Source: Kitagawia praeruptora
Taxonomy: Eukaryota; Streptophyta; Magnoliopsida; Apiales; Apiaceae
Direction of reading: 5' to 3'
Length of the DNA: 64,000 nt
NCBI GenBank assembly: GCA_037693485.1
Contig: CM075345.1
Location: 114,691,501-114,755,500 of the forward strand
In this document: piece by piece, positions 10,630 through 22,013 of the stretch
Numbering within the stretch: position 1 is the stretch's first letter
Layout: each line of letters begins with the position of its first letter
The notes under the pieces: model-generated
Told to the model about the DNA's origin: nothing
What the model saw: the letters and a program-made list of their open reading frames with translations, nothing else
Database searches by the model: none
Program-made: the position numbers and the translations under genes

Positions 10630-11315
10630 TGATAAAAACTTGTTAAAAGTATCATTAGACAATGGACAAGTTTCAAGAAACCATTGTACCAAAAAGAGTT
10701 GACCATTGTATAAAAATTGTAAAACCATTGTCTATAACCATTGTCTTTTTGACTGAACAACAACAATCTTAGTTTTGAAAATACTTGTCTGAAGTGATTT
10801 TAAACAAGTTTTTTTAAGCGATTGTTGTTGTTTCTAGGTATCAGACAACAGTTTTCATAACTAGACACGTTGTGTGGAAACCTTTGTGACAACAGTTTGT
10901 GTATCGTTGTATGATACAAGTATCAGATGGCATCTCAATATACGACGGGAAAAAAGTATCAGACAACGGCCAAAAACAGTTGTCACATAATTCTTTTTTA
11001 TATAAAACGGTTGTCTGTCATGCTCCCCAACAACGGTTTTATTCCGTTGTCTTTTCTATTGAACAACAACGATCATGGTTTAGAAACCACTTGTCTAAAA
11101 TGATTTCAGACAAGCATTTTTCAACCGACTGTTGTTGTTTCTAGGTATCAGACAACATTTTCCAGAACAAGGTATGTTGTCTTGTACACGATCAGATAAC
11201 GATTTATGTGCTGTTGTCTAATCTAGATATCAGACGGCATCTCAATAGACGACGGGAAAAGGGGTCATCAGAAAACGGGCAAAACCAGTTGTCTCATCCA
11301 GTTTTTCTTGTAGTG
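10630..11315 (+). repeat. right subterminal and terminal repeats of the CACTA element
   Basis: Words such as CAGACAACGG, CCGTTGTCT and the variant GACAATGG/CCATTGT recur in both orientations up to the end TTTTTCTTGTAGTG at 11302-11315. The right end mirrors the left one. Confidence 0.8.
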
Positions 11316-11318
11316 CGC

Positions 11319-12237
11319 GCGTACCGACGAGCCGAAATGGGTTTAATCGCAATAAATCGAAAAATCATTGAAAAATTATGAAATTTTGGGAATCTCCTAG
11401 AAATGTGTCCAGAATATTGTGGTCAAAATTTCACCTTGAAATGAGTTGACCAACTATGACTTTTAAGCGACTGATAAATCAATTACGTATCGATTTAAGG
11501 GATCCCGGAAAAAAGTCATCCAAAATTTCCGAAATTTATTCTACAATGTCCTATGGGGAAATTAAGGACAAATTCAAAGTTTCAAGTCAAAAAGATGAGT
11601 GGAAGTATGTTTACGAATTTTTCGAATGTTAAAACAGCCTTCCGGAGCGACCGAAAAATTCATTTGTCTTTACCGACAACTAAGACAAAAGTTTTTGACT
11701 TGATAAATATTCAAACATAATATTCCTTATGAAATAATGACTATGAGGTCCAAGGAATATTTAAGTTCGAATTAAAAACAATTTTATTCGGATAAATAAG
11801 GAATTACGGGTATTTCGGAATAAAATCTATTTTTAGTCTTTTGGCATGGCTTTTGGCACAACAAATTGAATATAAATATTAAGTAAAAATATCAAGAATA
11901 TTTGAGATGAAAACATTTAAGAACAACACTCTTTTAAATAAATCGAACAGTTTGACTCGTAAAAGCAGTGTTTAAAAATTCTCGATATTTGTGCCTTTAG
12001 CCGAATGCCTATTTTCTTTTGACATAAATAACCTAGAATATAAAATACCATTACAATGATATTCTTATCCTAAGTACATGTCGAAATCATGTTGAAAAAA
12101 CATTTTTGGCTCGGTTTGACCAGTTTGACTTGATACCGAATTATGTCATCCCCTGGGGAGGATTCTAAGTGCGATCTTAAATCTAATTTAATTTCACTTT
12201 TATTTTGACAAATTCCAAAACCTAAAGAGCGAAAGCA
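11319..12237. other. non-coding sequence right of the CACTA element
   Basis: No gene is seen. The wording (CGACGAGCCGAAATGGG near 11325, long runs of AAATTTT) looks like old retroelement or LTR sequence, but no ends or primer sites were found. Confidence 0.3.
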
Positions 12238-12547
12238 ATGACTCTGTCAGTAATCGAAAGGGATGAGGCTAGGAAGAGTTTGAACGAGGAAGCTGATCGT
12301 GGAGAGTGGTTGATTACGGAGAAAGAAAAGGGTTATTGATGAAATCAACAACTTCTCAACTGAACAAAATAAAGAATTGAATATCCGGTCGGACTTGAAA
12401 AAGGAACTTTATCAAGTGAAAAAGAAACTCGAGTCCTTGCAGCACTCTGAAGCTGGGTACAAACGTTGCTTTTGGCTTTTGTTCATTTTTTCAAGTATCT
12501 TTGTTGCAGTCCTTTTATTCTTTTTATTCCCTGCTGCACAACGTTAG
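12238..12547 (+). pseudogene. C-terminal part of a tail-anchored coiled-coil protein, frameshifted
   Basis: From ATG at 12238 the frame reads MTLSVIERDEARKSLNEEAD and stops at TGA near 12340. A one-base shift in the A/G-rich stretch near 12325-12335 continues as EINNFSTEQNKELNIRSDLK, a charged helical stretch (KKELYQVKKKLESLQHSEAG) and a hydrophobic segment (FWLLFIFSSIFVAVLLFFLF), ending at TAG 12545-12547. The layout, coiled coil followed by one membrane span at the extreme C-terminus, is that of a tail-anchored membrane protein. I do not recognise the family. It is probably a degraded last exon; the missing upstream exons and the frameshift argue against function. Confidence 0.5.
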
Positions 12548-14989
12548 TTCTGGACTGAGTTCTTGTCCAAAGAATTTGAATCAGTGTTGCATCTTTAACG
12601 GTATATGTTGCTGGATAGTGGTGCAGGCAGGAGTGAAGCAATTAGAGGACTCCTAATTTTCTATCTAGTGCTTTCTTATATTACTTCAGAATCGTTTGTA
12701 GTGACATTTAAATTGCACTCTAGTAAATTTCAATTACCTTGAAATTTTGCTTTATCTGCAACTTTTGTCAGTTGGAGGGTATCATGTGACTTTTCATGTA
12801 CAAATGTTGGATCCCTGTAAACTTCTTGGATTAGATTCAGTTGATGATACTTTCTTCACACATGTCTAAAAAAAGTACCGTGGTTTAAAGAGAGTGAATG
12901 TCAGTTTGTATACAAAACAGCTGAATTAAAGATTTTATGGGCTCCTCCAGAACAGGTGTGGTTAAGATTATTTGATTAGGGCTGGACCATAAAAAAGGAC
13001 TAGTAGAAAAAACTTCTGGACAATATAAACTCTTCTATTTCTCGCTCAATTGTCCAAATAGCTCTTCAATTCCTAAATTCCTAAGGTAACCCACTACTAT
13101 CCTATACACTATTTTCGCGCGTTTTTTTAGGTTTTTTGGCAGCTCTCTTCTTATCACGTCTTCTTTTTTAAATTTTTAGCTGTTCTCTTCTCATTTCTCA
13201 TCACTTCCAGTTCTATCAGGTACGAATCAATTTTTCTATACCTAAATTGTTAATTGTTAATGATTAGGATGTTTTTGTTTATATGTGTTGATTTTGTTTT
13301 GATTGATTTTATCCCTCAATTAATTAACTTTTGATATTGCAAACAACAGTAAGAATAAATGTCCTTGCGGCCAGACCTTTAGTACTATGAACATTCTTTC
13401 TCATCCTCTTTGAATTAAATAGGAGGAACTCAAGCTTAATTGGGATTATTACATAGAAACACACAACTTTTCATGTATAAGCATGTCCTTTACGATGGCT
13501 GGTAAACTAAATATACAACAAAAATCTTTAATTGGCGGACCTTATGGGTATCCATAAATATTTACTGGTACATTGCTTAATGTTCCACCTCCATTTCTGG
13601 GTGATGAAATTTACAGGTAGCACCAAATTTGCAAGTCCCAGTCCTTAAAATAAATACTGCAGAACGAAAAACAAAGTGCATCAATGTTAAATGGTGTAAC
13701 TAAAAAGAATCTTAAGCATATTTAATGTAGCATGTAATTCATCCGGAACAAAGGGTAAAACTACCTGTATCTTAAAAATAGTTGAAACATGGCATTCAGA
13801 TTCACCTAGTTGCTCTGGAAACTTGCCTCATGTACTCCGTACAACTCCACCAACTTCAAACAAATATTCATGTTTTATTTAGAGAAGCTAAAAACACCAT
13901 ATAATTCATCTGAACATTAGAGCTACTATTTATCTTCTCTGGCAGAGAGTCTACGTACAATGTACTACAATATGTTGTAGTAATGTTTAAGGCCAGTGTC
14001 ACTTTAGGGATATTTGGAAGTTAGAGGTTTGAGAAAAAATTAGAGGTTTGAGCCAAATTAGAGGTTTGACCAAATGAAACCTCTAATATTAGTGTTTCGT
14101 AGTCACCGGATTGAAATAGCTTTTTGGACTCAAAAAGCTATTTTTGAAAAAGTTGTTTGGAGGACTTTTTCAATTAGATGATTGTAATGTGTATATTTAA
14201 TATACAAAAAGCTAACTCAAACAGCTAATTACCAAATAATTTGATGTAAAACAACTAATTTAATCCGCTAGTCAAAACAACTAATTTAGCAAAATTATTG
14301 GTAGGCTAGGTAGCAATCTTAATCCACATTCATGGATAAAAATGGACAGCTTTAACAAAATTTGGAAAGATTTGTCATTATAAAGCGTCTACTTCTAATT
14401 TACATGTTCTGTACTTTTTTTAACTTGCAAGTCAGATGCATATAATTTTTTTGTGTATTTATATGAGCTTTAATATCCACTAGTAGATGAAAATGTACAT
14501 GCATATGATGCTACTCTGTTTTCTATTTTGAATTGTATCTTTTAATTTTTTCATTCCCCGTCTAATGATCCCAGTTGAGCATACTATTTATTATGACCAA
14601 AAAGTACTCTCATAGCAAATTGCATTCTCACTTTTCTCCTACTCTTTGTACAATGTCGTATCCATGCCAAATTTTTTATATATTATGGAATGGTAAACTG
14701 TTTGTCTTGTGTAAAATAATGTTCCTAGCTAGGCTGCAGTAGAAATAGCTAAAACCTTCTTCAATGGATGTCCAAGTGGAAAAAATGACTCGGTAAAATC
14801 TTTGTCAAAATGAAAAGGCCCGTGAAAATTGTGTGGAGATAACATGTAGAAAGAATAATATGAAATTTGAGAAAAAGAACTAGAATTAAAATTTGGGAAT
14901 TCTTCTGCATGAACTCCACTAACTCGTGGACATGTCTTGTTAGTTAAGCCTGACTTGGAGGAATTATGCATTTCGTTAATTGTCAATAT
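12548..14989. other. gene-poor stretch left of the LTR array
   Basis: No convincing gene is seen. A segment at 14028-14290 has repeated words (TTAGAGGTTTGAG, AAGCTATTTTT, CAACTAATTTAG) and may be an old MITE. A stretch of about 44 bp at 14302-14345 is identical to 27351-27394 in the PIF-type ORF1. An 85-codon frame on the minus strand (14729-14986) shows no known motif. Confidence 0.4.
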
Positions 14990-14994
14990 ATGAA

Positions 14995-16566
14995 TGATAA
15001 GTGGAGTTTATATCCACTTGGAACATTCTATAATGGCTTAAATTGATTGTCTTGGACTCAAGTTTGTGGTAGTTTTGATGTATTTTGCTTAGTTGTGCAG
15101 ATTTACAAGAATGTTGATTAAGGTTGATGCTTCTATCGTTTTTGGAGAATAAATTAATTAAAATTCGGATTTCTGAGACGGTTGCGCAGTCTACACTGTT
15201 TTAGACATATCTGGAGTTCTAGAAGTCAGTTTTCAGCGATCTTACTGCCCACGCGAAGCCTGTGAGATTTTCTACAACTTGGGATAGGATTCCCAGGAGC
15301 AAATTGCGCCGGGTAGGAGCAATTTGCGCGAAGAACAGACTGTTGGGCGCAGGTTGCATGCGCGCGGTGCTGAAAAATTACAGTTTTTACTATTTTGGCC
15401 ATATCTTGAGTTCTACAACTCCGTTTGAGGCCCGTAAGCAATCCACGCGAAGATAACGAGATTCTATATCATTCTAAAGTGGTCCAGAGGCCCAATTGCA
15501 GCTGGAACGATCCAGAATTACTGAAGAAAAGGCAGCTGCGAATTTCCCTTAAAAAACAGAATCAGTTTAGGAAACGTATTTTGCAGAAATTCTGTTTTAA
15601 ATCTATTTTGGGTATTTTCTTGCTGGGCAAGAATTATAGAGCCTATATAAACACATCCAACCCTTGTAAATTGGATGATAGATTATCATCATTAGGAGTA
15701 GAACAATTACATATCAATTACTTAGATTTATTTGTATTTTTCCACACTTTGTTTTTATCATGGTTTCACTTGATCCCATGATGACGAGAGGTTCGATTAT
15801 GAACTAATTGTTGTCATGGGATTCTAACGGATTTATTTATGGAGTTTAGTATCTTGATGTTTTAAAGATCTGTGTGTGATGTATATCTGATATCCTCGTA
15901 TGGTTATGCTTAATTGATAGATGCGTCATGAACATCTAATTTGTTAATCTCTTGTGAAGTGAAAGTGGATCTTGAGATTTAGAACTTGTCATGCTAGCAT
16001 AGGTTCATAATTGTTTATCAATATGATTCGTAGTATGAGATGAGAATACTTATATTGCCCTATGTGATCAATGTGGATAACTTGTGCTTCAACCTTTATG
16101 TTTTCAAATTCTATAGAGATATAGGGTCTAAGCATAATTGGTGTCTATTCATCTTCTATCTCTTTTGTGGATGTATGTTTAGTTTGGTATTCGTATACTG
16201 AGAAGTAGCGTATACTTGTTTCGTGTTATTCGATCAGATATCATAACCATTGCATATAGTGATTAAAGAAGTCAGATCTAAGCGAAGTATTTAATGAAGT
16301 TAGGATTCCATGGTTTTTCTTGCAGAAGTAATTAGATTTCAATTCTTGCTAGTTAGTTAATTTGTAGTTTTGTTAATTTGCTTTTTAGTTAATTTAGATA
16401 GTTAAAACCCATATTTGTTATTTGTCTTAGCAGTGCATAATAACCATACACTGTTGCATAGGTGCGTTTACTGAATTAAAACCATAACCAGATCTCTGTG
16501 GGAACGAACTTGACTTATATCTGTATTACTTGTGACCACGTACGCTTGCGTGATTTAGTGCAAACA
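14995..16566 (+). repeat. LTR1 (5' LTR)
   Basis: It runs from TGATAAGTGGAG to GTGCAAACA and is preceded by the TSD ATGAA. By eye it differs from LTR2 at about seven positions (for example near 15187, 15203, 15262, 15442 and 16270). The 118-codon frame in it is also open in the other LTRs but shows no known domain. Confidence 0.92.
15644..15651 (+). promoter_or_regulatory. TATA box of LTR1
   Basis: TATATAAA lies in GAGCCTATATAAACACATCC, followed by AACCCTTGTAAA. It occupies the same place in all three LTRs and marks the likely start of transcription about 30 bp downstream. Confidence 0.65.
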
Positions 16567-16572
16567 AGTTTT

Positions 16573-16590
16573 TGGCGCCGCTGCCGGGGA
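16573..16590 (+). other. primer binding site, tRNA-Asp type (first unit)
   Basis: TGGCGCCGCTGCCGGGGA lies six bases after the LTR end and matches the plant tRNA-Asp-type primer site of Athila and Tat elements with one difference. Confidence 0.8.
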
Positions 16591-16713
16591 TCATTGGTGT
16601 TTTATTTTTGGTTTATGTGCTTGTAAATAGTGGTCGTTAGAGTTCACTGACTCAGATTTTTTCTTATCTATCTTGTTTAGTTTGGTGTGTTTCAGGTACT
16701 TAAGTGTTTGAAG

Positions 16714-17724
16714 ATGGCATGCGAGGAGTTGCCATGGTGGGCATATTCGAGGACATCCATGCCTTATCAATGTGAGCGGTGTTTGGGCATTCATGATCCC
16801 TCACAATATTGTTACTACGAAGGAGTTGATCCATATGTCACTTATGAGGAACAACCATATTTTCAATATCATCCTCAACAGTACCAGCAAGATGTTCCAG
16901 ATATGTCATATTTCTATGGAAGTGAAGATTTTCAACATCAGCAAACTACTCCTACTTTTCAGTCAGATGAGGTTCCTACTAGGGAGGAGATTAGGATGCT
17001 TGTGAAGAGTAATGAGGAGTCTCTCAAATCTTTGGAGATTCTAGTTGCTCAAGCTGTGAGATCATTGGAACAAGAGACTCTGGAGGAGATTAGGATGCGT
17101 ATAAAGAGTAACGAGGCGTCTATCAAATCTTTGGAAACAATAGCTGCTCAAGTTAGGAATGCCTTGGATCAAGAGAATCAGCAATTCATACCAGAGGCAG
17201 TTCCAGAAAATAACGGTGACTTGGAGCAAGGTACTGCATGCTTAATTGAGGAAGACAAATTCCAAGAGGAGGTTAGTGTTCACAAGCCATGTGAGGAATT
17301 TGATCATGTTAGGATGGTGGAAGATTTGGAAAAAGAACTATTTGGGACAGACACTGTTGAGCTGCAGAAATTTCAAGAATTGGTATGTGCGAACCAAGAG
17401 GTTGATGAAGAACATGAGAAAGATGCAGATTTTCTACTTGTCTCAGAGTTTAAAGATGGAGGTAGCGCATTAGAGCCAATGGAGGAAGTTCTTTTTGAGG
17501 AACCAAAGGCTTCAGCAACTTACAGTTACCCTCCTCCATTATATTCAAGCGAATGTGTGTTGTTCTATAAATTGACAGATTTTGGGTCAACAGATGAAGG
17601 CATTGGAAGAGGATATAGTTGCTACATGAATAGGCCAAGCAAGGAGAAGGAGCAAAAAGTGTGTCGCCGTGATGACGATGAAATCTCGCGAAGAGATGAC
17701 CAGGCAAACTATTATCATCCTTAA
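16714..17724 (+). CDS. Gag-like protein of the non-autonomous LTR element (copy 1)
   Basis: This 336-codon ORF starts at the first ATG after the primer site (MACEELPWWAY). Near the N-terminus lies a zinc-knuckle-like CERCLGIHDPSQYC, spacing C-x2-C-x3-H-x5-C, close to but not exactly the usual C-x2-C-x4-H-x4-C. A tyrosine- and glutamine-rich stretch follows (EEQPYFQYHPQQYQQD). Next come two tandem copies of a helical repeat of about 35 residues (EEIRMLVKSNEESLKSLE and EEIRMRIKSNEASIKSLE), and then an acidic region and a charged tail. No protease or polymerase motif is present. Position after the primer site and the knuckle suggest a Gag C-terminal remnant; that is inference. The frame is intact in both units, which may mean function or simply youth. 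Confidence 0.65.
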   Translation: MACEELPWWAYSRTSMPYQCERCLGIHDPSQYCYYEGVDPYVTYEEQPYFQYHPQQYQQDVPDMSYFYGSEDFQHQQTTPTFQSDEVPTREEIRMLVKSNEESLKSLEILVAQAVRSLEQETLEEIRMRIKSNEASIKSLETIAAQVRNALDQENQQFIPEAVPENNGDLEQGTACLIEEDKFQEEVSVHKPCEEFDHVRMVEDLEKELFGTDTVELQKFQELVCANQEVDEEHEKDADFLLVSEFKDGGSALEPMEEVLFEEPKASATYSYPPPLYSSECVLFYKLTDFGSTDEGIGRGYSCYMNRPSKEKEQKVCRRDDDEISRRDDQANYYHP

Positions 17725-20280
17725 TGGAGCCTTGGAAGTAACGTCAAGCTATTGACGTTAAAGAAGCGCTTGGTGGGAGGCAACCCATGCATTAGTGTAG
17801 GAAAAAAAAATTGTGTTGTCTTTGTAAAAAAAAAAATGTGTTGTATTTGTCAAAAAAAAAAAAAATTGGCAGGGACTTCCACGCGCTACAGCTCCAACCG
17901 CGCGCCAGGTCGAGCAACATCTTCTGTCCAGTCCAGGTAAGTTGTTTTGTGCGTGATTTTGTCCAGGTAAGTTTTTGTTTTGTACGTGTGTTTATGTACG
18001 TGTTTTAATATATTAAAATCAATTCATCCCCTAAATCAATTCCAACCCCTTTTCTAATTATTTTCTCCACCTAAAATCCTAATTCTAGTCCTATATTAAT
18101 TCCAAATTATTCCCAATCCATCTCTTATTTCAAATTTTTTTATTTTATTTTATTTTTTATTTTCTTTATTTTTTTCCCTCAAATCTATATACCCACCTAT
18201 ACATACAAATCCAATTCCTCTTCTACTTCTTTAAATCTCTAAAAATTCAATTCTAAAGAGGAATTAATTGTAAGTTCACCTCTTCGATTCGTATTGGGTA
18301 CATCTTTTTCTCTAATCTTATTTTTATTACGAATTTGTGTTCTTGTAAGTTGGGGGTTTTGTAGTATTCTTGTTATGTGGGAAGTGGCAAGTCTATGGAG
18401 CTTGTACGCAGTATCCTCCGCCAGATTCATTCGAGGATGAGGACGGTTAGGTAAGTTTTCTACTATCCCTCGTATTTACTTCCATTCAATGCGGACATTG
18501 AATATTTTAAGTTTGGGGTGGTTTGAGGGATTAGTAGTTGTTGTTGTATTGTGTGTTCATGTAGGATTTCATGCTTTGCATATTAGTAGTAGTAAATTAT
18601 GCATTTTTGTTCGTGTTATCTACGTTTATTTCATATAGGACATTCTGTTTTTATGTTCGTATATCATGTGAGTCCATAGTAGTTTGCATTTGCACCCATG
18701 CTTGATAGAAATTTTGTGTTGTTGACGCTTTTGATTGAGAAGTGATATGCTTTGTTCTTGTGCACACACATACACTAGTGAGTTGAAGCTAGTAGACTTA
18801 TTGAATGTTGTAAGTGATTAGAAGGACATGAATATGTGCAAGATGATTTAGTTTGCATGCTTTGAATACAAGTCGGTGCGTTAGAGAGATTTTTGCTTGG
18901 GATTAAGTATGTTTTTCCACCAAGTGAATTTTTTAGCCTTATTGCATATTTGTTGCAATTTATTCGTTTGCTTGAGTGTCCACGGATTGTTTGCATTGCT
19001 AGCAGTTGTTTGAGGTCTTTCTGGAAACGCATGACATTATTTGACGATTAAAATGATAAAGGCAATTAGGATTAACCGCATATTTTACCATATTACCACA
19101 CCATGTTTACATGATCAATTAGTTAACCCGTTGAGCTTAATCCTATTTTTTCGGTGACATGCCACATTACTTGCCTAGACCTTTTTCTTGTATTGGCCTT
19201 ACATTAATTTGAATCTACATTGTCAAAGGCTAGTAGAGTACTTAAGGGAGTAATAAGGTGTGTAAGGTGGGGTTTATTGTTGGTCATACTTTTGGGGGAA
19301 ATATTGAAAATTGGGTTTGGTTGTTTACTTGATAGTCGACATATGTAATAAATTGTGGGATCATTGTTATTGTTTATATTATTGTTTGTGTTATATTTAA
19401 CTCTCGAAAAAAAAAAGAAAAAAAAAACAATAGAAAAAAAAAAGAAAAAAATTATGAAAAAGAAAAAAAAGAAAAAAAAATTATGAGAGCATGTTTGTGT
19501 TTGTTGTGATCCTATTTCAGTCGACTAGTCGAGTGTTTGTAATAGTAAAATTATGTGGGGGGAAATATGGTGTTGTGTATGATTTATTATGGTACTTACT
19601 AGTTTTTGACACTTCACCTGTTTTGGCTTATTTGACCTACCTTGTCCCTAGCCCCGTTACAACCCAAATAAAGACCTTTTGATTATCGTCATTGATGTAT
19701 GTTGTGTTAAGAGTTAGATTGATACCAAATGTCAAGCATGCTTATGATTTTGTTGGAATTGAGTGATACACTTACCCTTGTTCTTGAGTGAATATTCTTT
19801 TGTGAGTGGATTGTGAGTGTTTGCTTGTTTTTGCGTATAAGATCCCGAGTTTTGTCTCAAAGATGTACTCTTGTAGGCTTAGCATGTTTACTAACTTGTT
19901 CTTACACTTGACATGGGCTTGTGAGAACTTATGCATGTTCATTGAGTAGACTATGTGAATACTTGCACTTTCGACACCAAGACATTGCGTATTTACTTTG
20001 ATTCTTAAGTTGATATGGCATGAGAGGATTTGAAGGTATGGTAGATTAGATTAATTGCATTTGCATATTAGTTGCATTCATGCATTGCATTGCATTAGGT
20101 TAAATTGATTTTGTGGGTACATTCGCTATAGGCCCTCACGAGACCTTACTCGTCCACTAGGGCTGCCTAGGGGTTTAAAGGGCTTGTTGCATATGCCAAA
20201 TGCAACCGTGATCACCTACGGAAGTGGTACTAGTTAGTTAGTTAGTTGTAATTGTTTATGCTTGAGGACAAGCATCGGTT
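17725..20280 (+). other. non-coding part of internal region 1
   Basis: Right after the ORF comes a stretch ending GGTGGGAGGCAACCCA near 17787, a landmark known from plant Athila/Tat-type Gypsy elements. Further on there are poly-A runs (17815-17870), a second AAGTTTGGGG tract near 18509, a long A-rich tract (19405-19480) and the conserved block at 20112-20245. No ORF with a known domain is seen in these 2.5 kb. Confidence 0.7.
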
Positions 20281-20294
20281 TAAGTTTGGGGGTG
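20281..20294 (+). other. polypurine tract before LTR2
   Basis: TAAGTTTGGGGGTG lies directly before TGATAAGTGG, identical to the tracts before the other 3' LTRs in the window. Confidence 0.75.
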
Positions 20295-21866
20295 TGATAA
20301 GTGGAGTTTATATCCACTTGGAACATTCTATAATGGCTTAAATTGATTGTCTTGGACTCAAGTTTGTGGTAGTTTTGATGTATTTTGCTTAGTTGTGCAG
20401 ATTTACAAGAATGTTGATTAAGGTTGATGCTTCTATCGTTTTTGGAGAATAAATTAATTAAAATTCGGATTTCTGAGACGGTTGCGCAATCTACACTGTT
20501 TTGGACATATCTGGAGTTCTAGAAGTCAGCTTTCAGCGATCTTACTGCCCACGCGAAGCCTGGGAGATTTTCTACAACTTGGGATAGGATTCCCAGGAGC
20601 AAATTGCGCCGGGTAGGAGCAATTTGCGCGAAGAACAGACTGTTGGGCGCAGGTTGCATGCGCGCGGTGCTGAAAAATTACAGTTTTTACTATTTTGGTC
20701 ATATCTTGAGTTCTACAACTCCGTTTGAGGCCCGTAAGCAGTCCACGCGAAGATAACGAGATTCTATATCATTCTAAAGTGGTCCAGAGGCCCAATTGCA
20801 GCTGGAACGATCCAGAATTACTGAAGAAAAGGCAGCTGCGAATTTCCCTTAAAAAACAGAATCAGTTTAGGAAACGTATTTTGCAGAAATTCTGTTTTAA
20901 ATCTATTTTGGGTATTTTCTTGCTGGGCAAGAATTATAGAGCCTATATAAACACATCCAACCCTTGTAAATTGGATGATAGATTATCATCATTAGGAGTA
21001 GAACAATTACATATCAATTACTTAGATTTATTTGTATTTTTCCACACTTTGTTTTTATCATGGTTTCACTTGATCCCATGATGACGAGAGGTTCGATTAT
21101 GAACTAATTGTTGTCATGGGATTCTAACGGATTTATTTATGGAGTTTAGTATCTTGATGTTTTAAAGATCTGTGTGTGATGTATATCTGATATCCTCGTA
21201 TGGTTATGCTTAATTGATAGATGCGTCATGAACATCTAATTTGTTAATCTCTTGTGAAGTGAAAGTGGATCTTGAGATTTAGAACTTGTCATGCTAGCAT
21301 AGGTTCATAATTGTTTATCAATATGATTCGTAGTATGAGATGAGAATACTTATATTGCCCTATGTGATCAATGTGGATAACTTGTGCTTCAACCTTTATG
21401 TTTTCAAATTCTATAGAGATATAGGGTCTAAGCATAATTGGTGTCTATTCATCTTCTATCTCTTTTGTGGATGTATGTTTAGTTTGGTATTCGTATACTG
21501 AGAAGTAGCGTATACTTGTTTCGTGTTATTCGATCAGATATCATAACCATTGCATATAGTGATTAAAGACGTCAGATCTAAGCGAAGTATTTAATGAAGT
21601 TAGGATTCCATGGTTTTTCTTGCAGAAGTAATTAGATTTCAATTCTTGCTAGTTAGTTAATTTGTAGTTTTGTTAATTTGCTTTTTAGTTAATTTAGATA
21701 GTTAAAACCCATATTTGTTATTTGTCTTAGCAGTGCATAATAACCATACACTGTTGCATAGGTGCGTTTACTGAATTAAAACCATAACCAGATCTCTGTG
21801 GGAACGAACTTGACTTATATCTGTATTACTTGTGACCACGTACGCTTGCGTGATTTAGTGCAAACA
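20295..21866 (+). repeat. LTR2 (shared middle LTR)
   Basis: It is 1572 bp with the same ends as LTR1. No target-site duplication flanks it: it directly joins a polypurine tract on the left and a primer site on the right, as expected for a shared LTR formed by recombination. It is closer to LTR3 (about four differences) than to LTR1. Confidence 0.92.
20944..20951 (+). promoter_or_regulatory. TATA box of LTR2
   Basis: TATATAAA in the same context as in LTR1. It could drive the second unit. Confidence 0.6.
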
Positions 21867-21872
21867 AGTTTT

Positions 21873-21890
21873 TGGCGCCGCTGCCGGGGA
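21873..21890 (+). other. primer binding site, tRNA-Asp type (second unit)
   Basis: Identical 18 bases to 16573-16590, six bases after the end of LTR2. Confidence 0.8.
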
Positions 21891-22013
21891 TCATTGGTGT
21901 TTTATTTTTGGTTTATGTGCTTGTCAATAGTGGTCGTTAGAGTTCACTGACTCAGATTTTTTCTTATCTATCTTGTTTAGTTTGGTGTGTTTCAGGTACT
22001 TAAGTGTTTGAAG

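Larger units (their letters stand above)
4300..11315 (+). mobile_element. non-autonomous CACTA (En/Spm) transposon with captured gene fragments
   Basis: The 7016-bp element starts CACTACAAGAAAAA and ends with the inverse TTTTTCTTGTAGTG. It is flanked by CGC on both sides (4297-4299 and 11316-11318), the 3-bp duplication expected of CACTA elements. Both ends are packed with the subterminal word CAGACAACGG and its complement CCGTTGTCTG. No transposase of tnp2 or Transposase_24 type is visible inside. The interior holds a 174-bp tandem array and exon fragments of three host genes, which makes it a Pack-CACTA-like element. Confidence 0.92.

Noticed and set aside
15425..15781. 118-codon ORF repeated in all three LTRs
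   Set aside because: It lies across the LTR promoter and R region, has no known domain or ATG context, and is open in three copies only because the LTRs are nearly identical.
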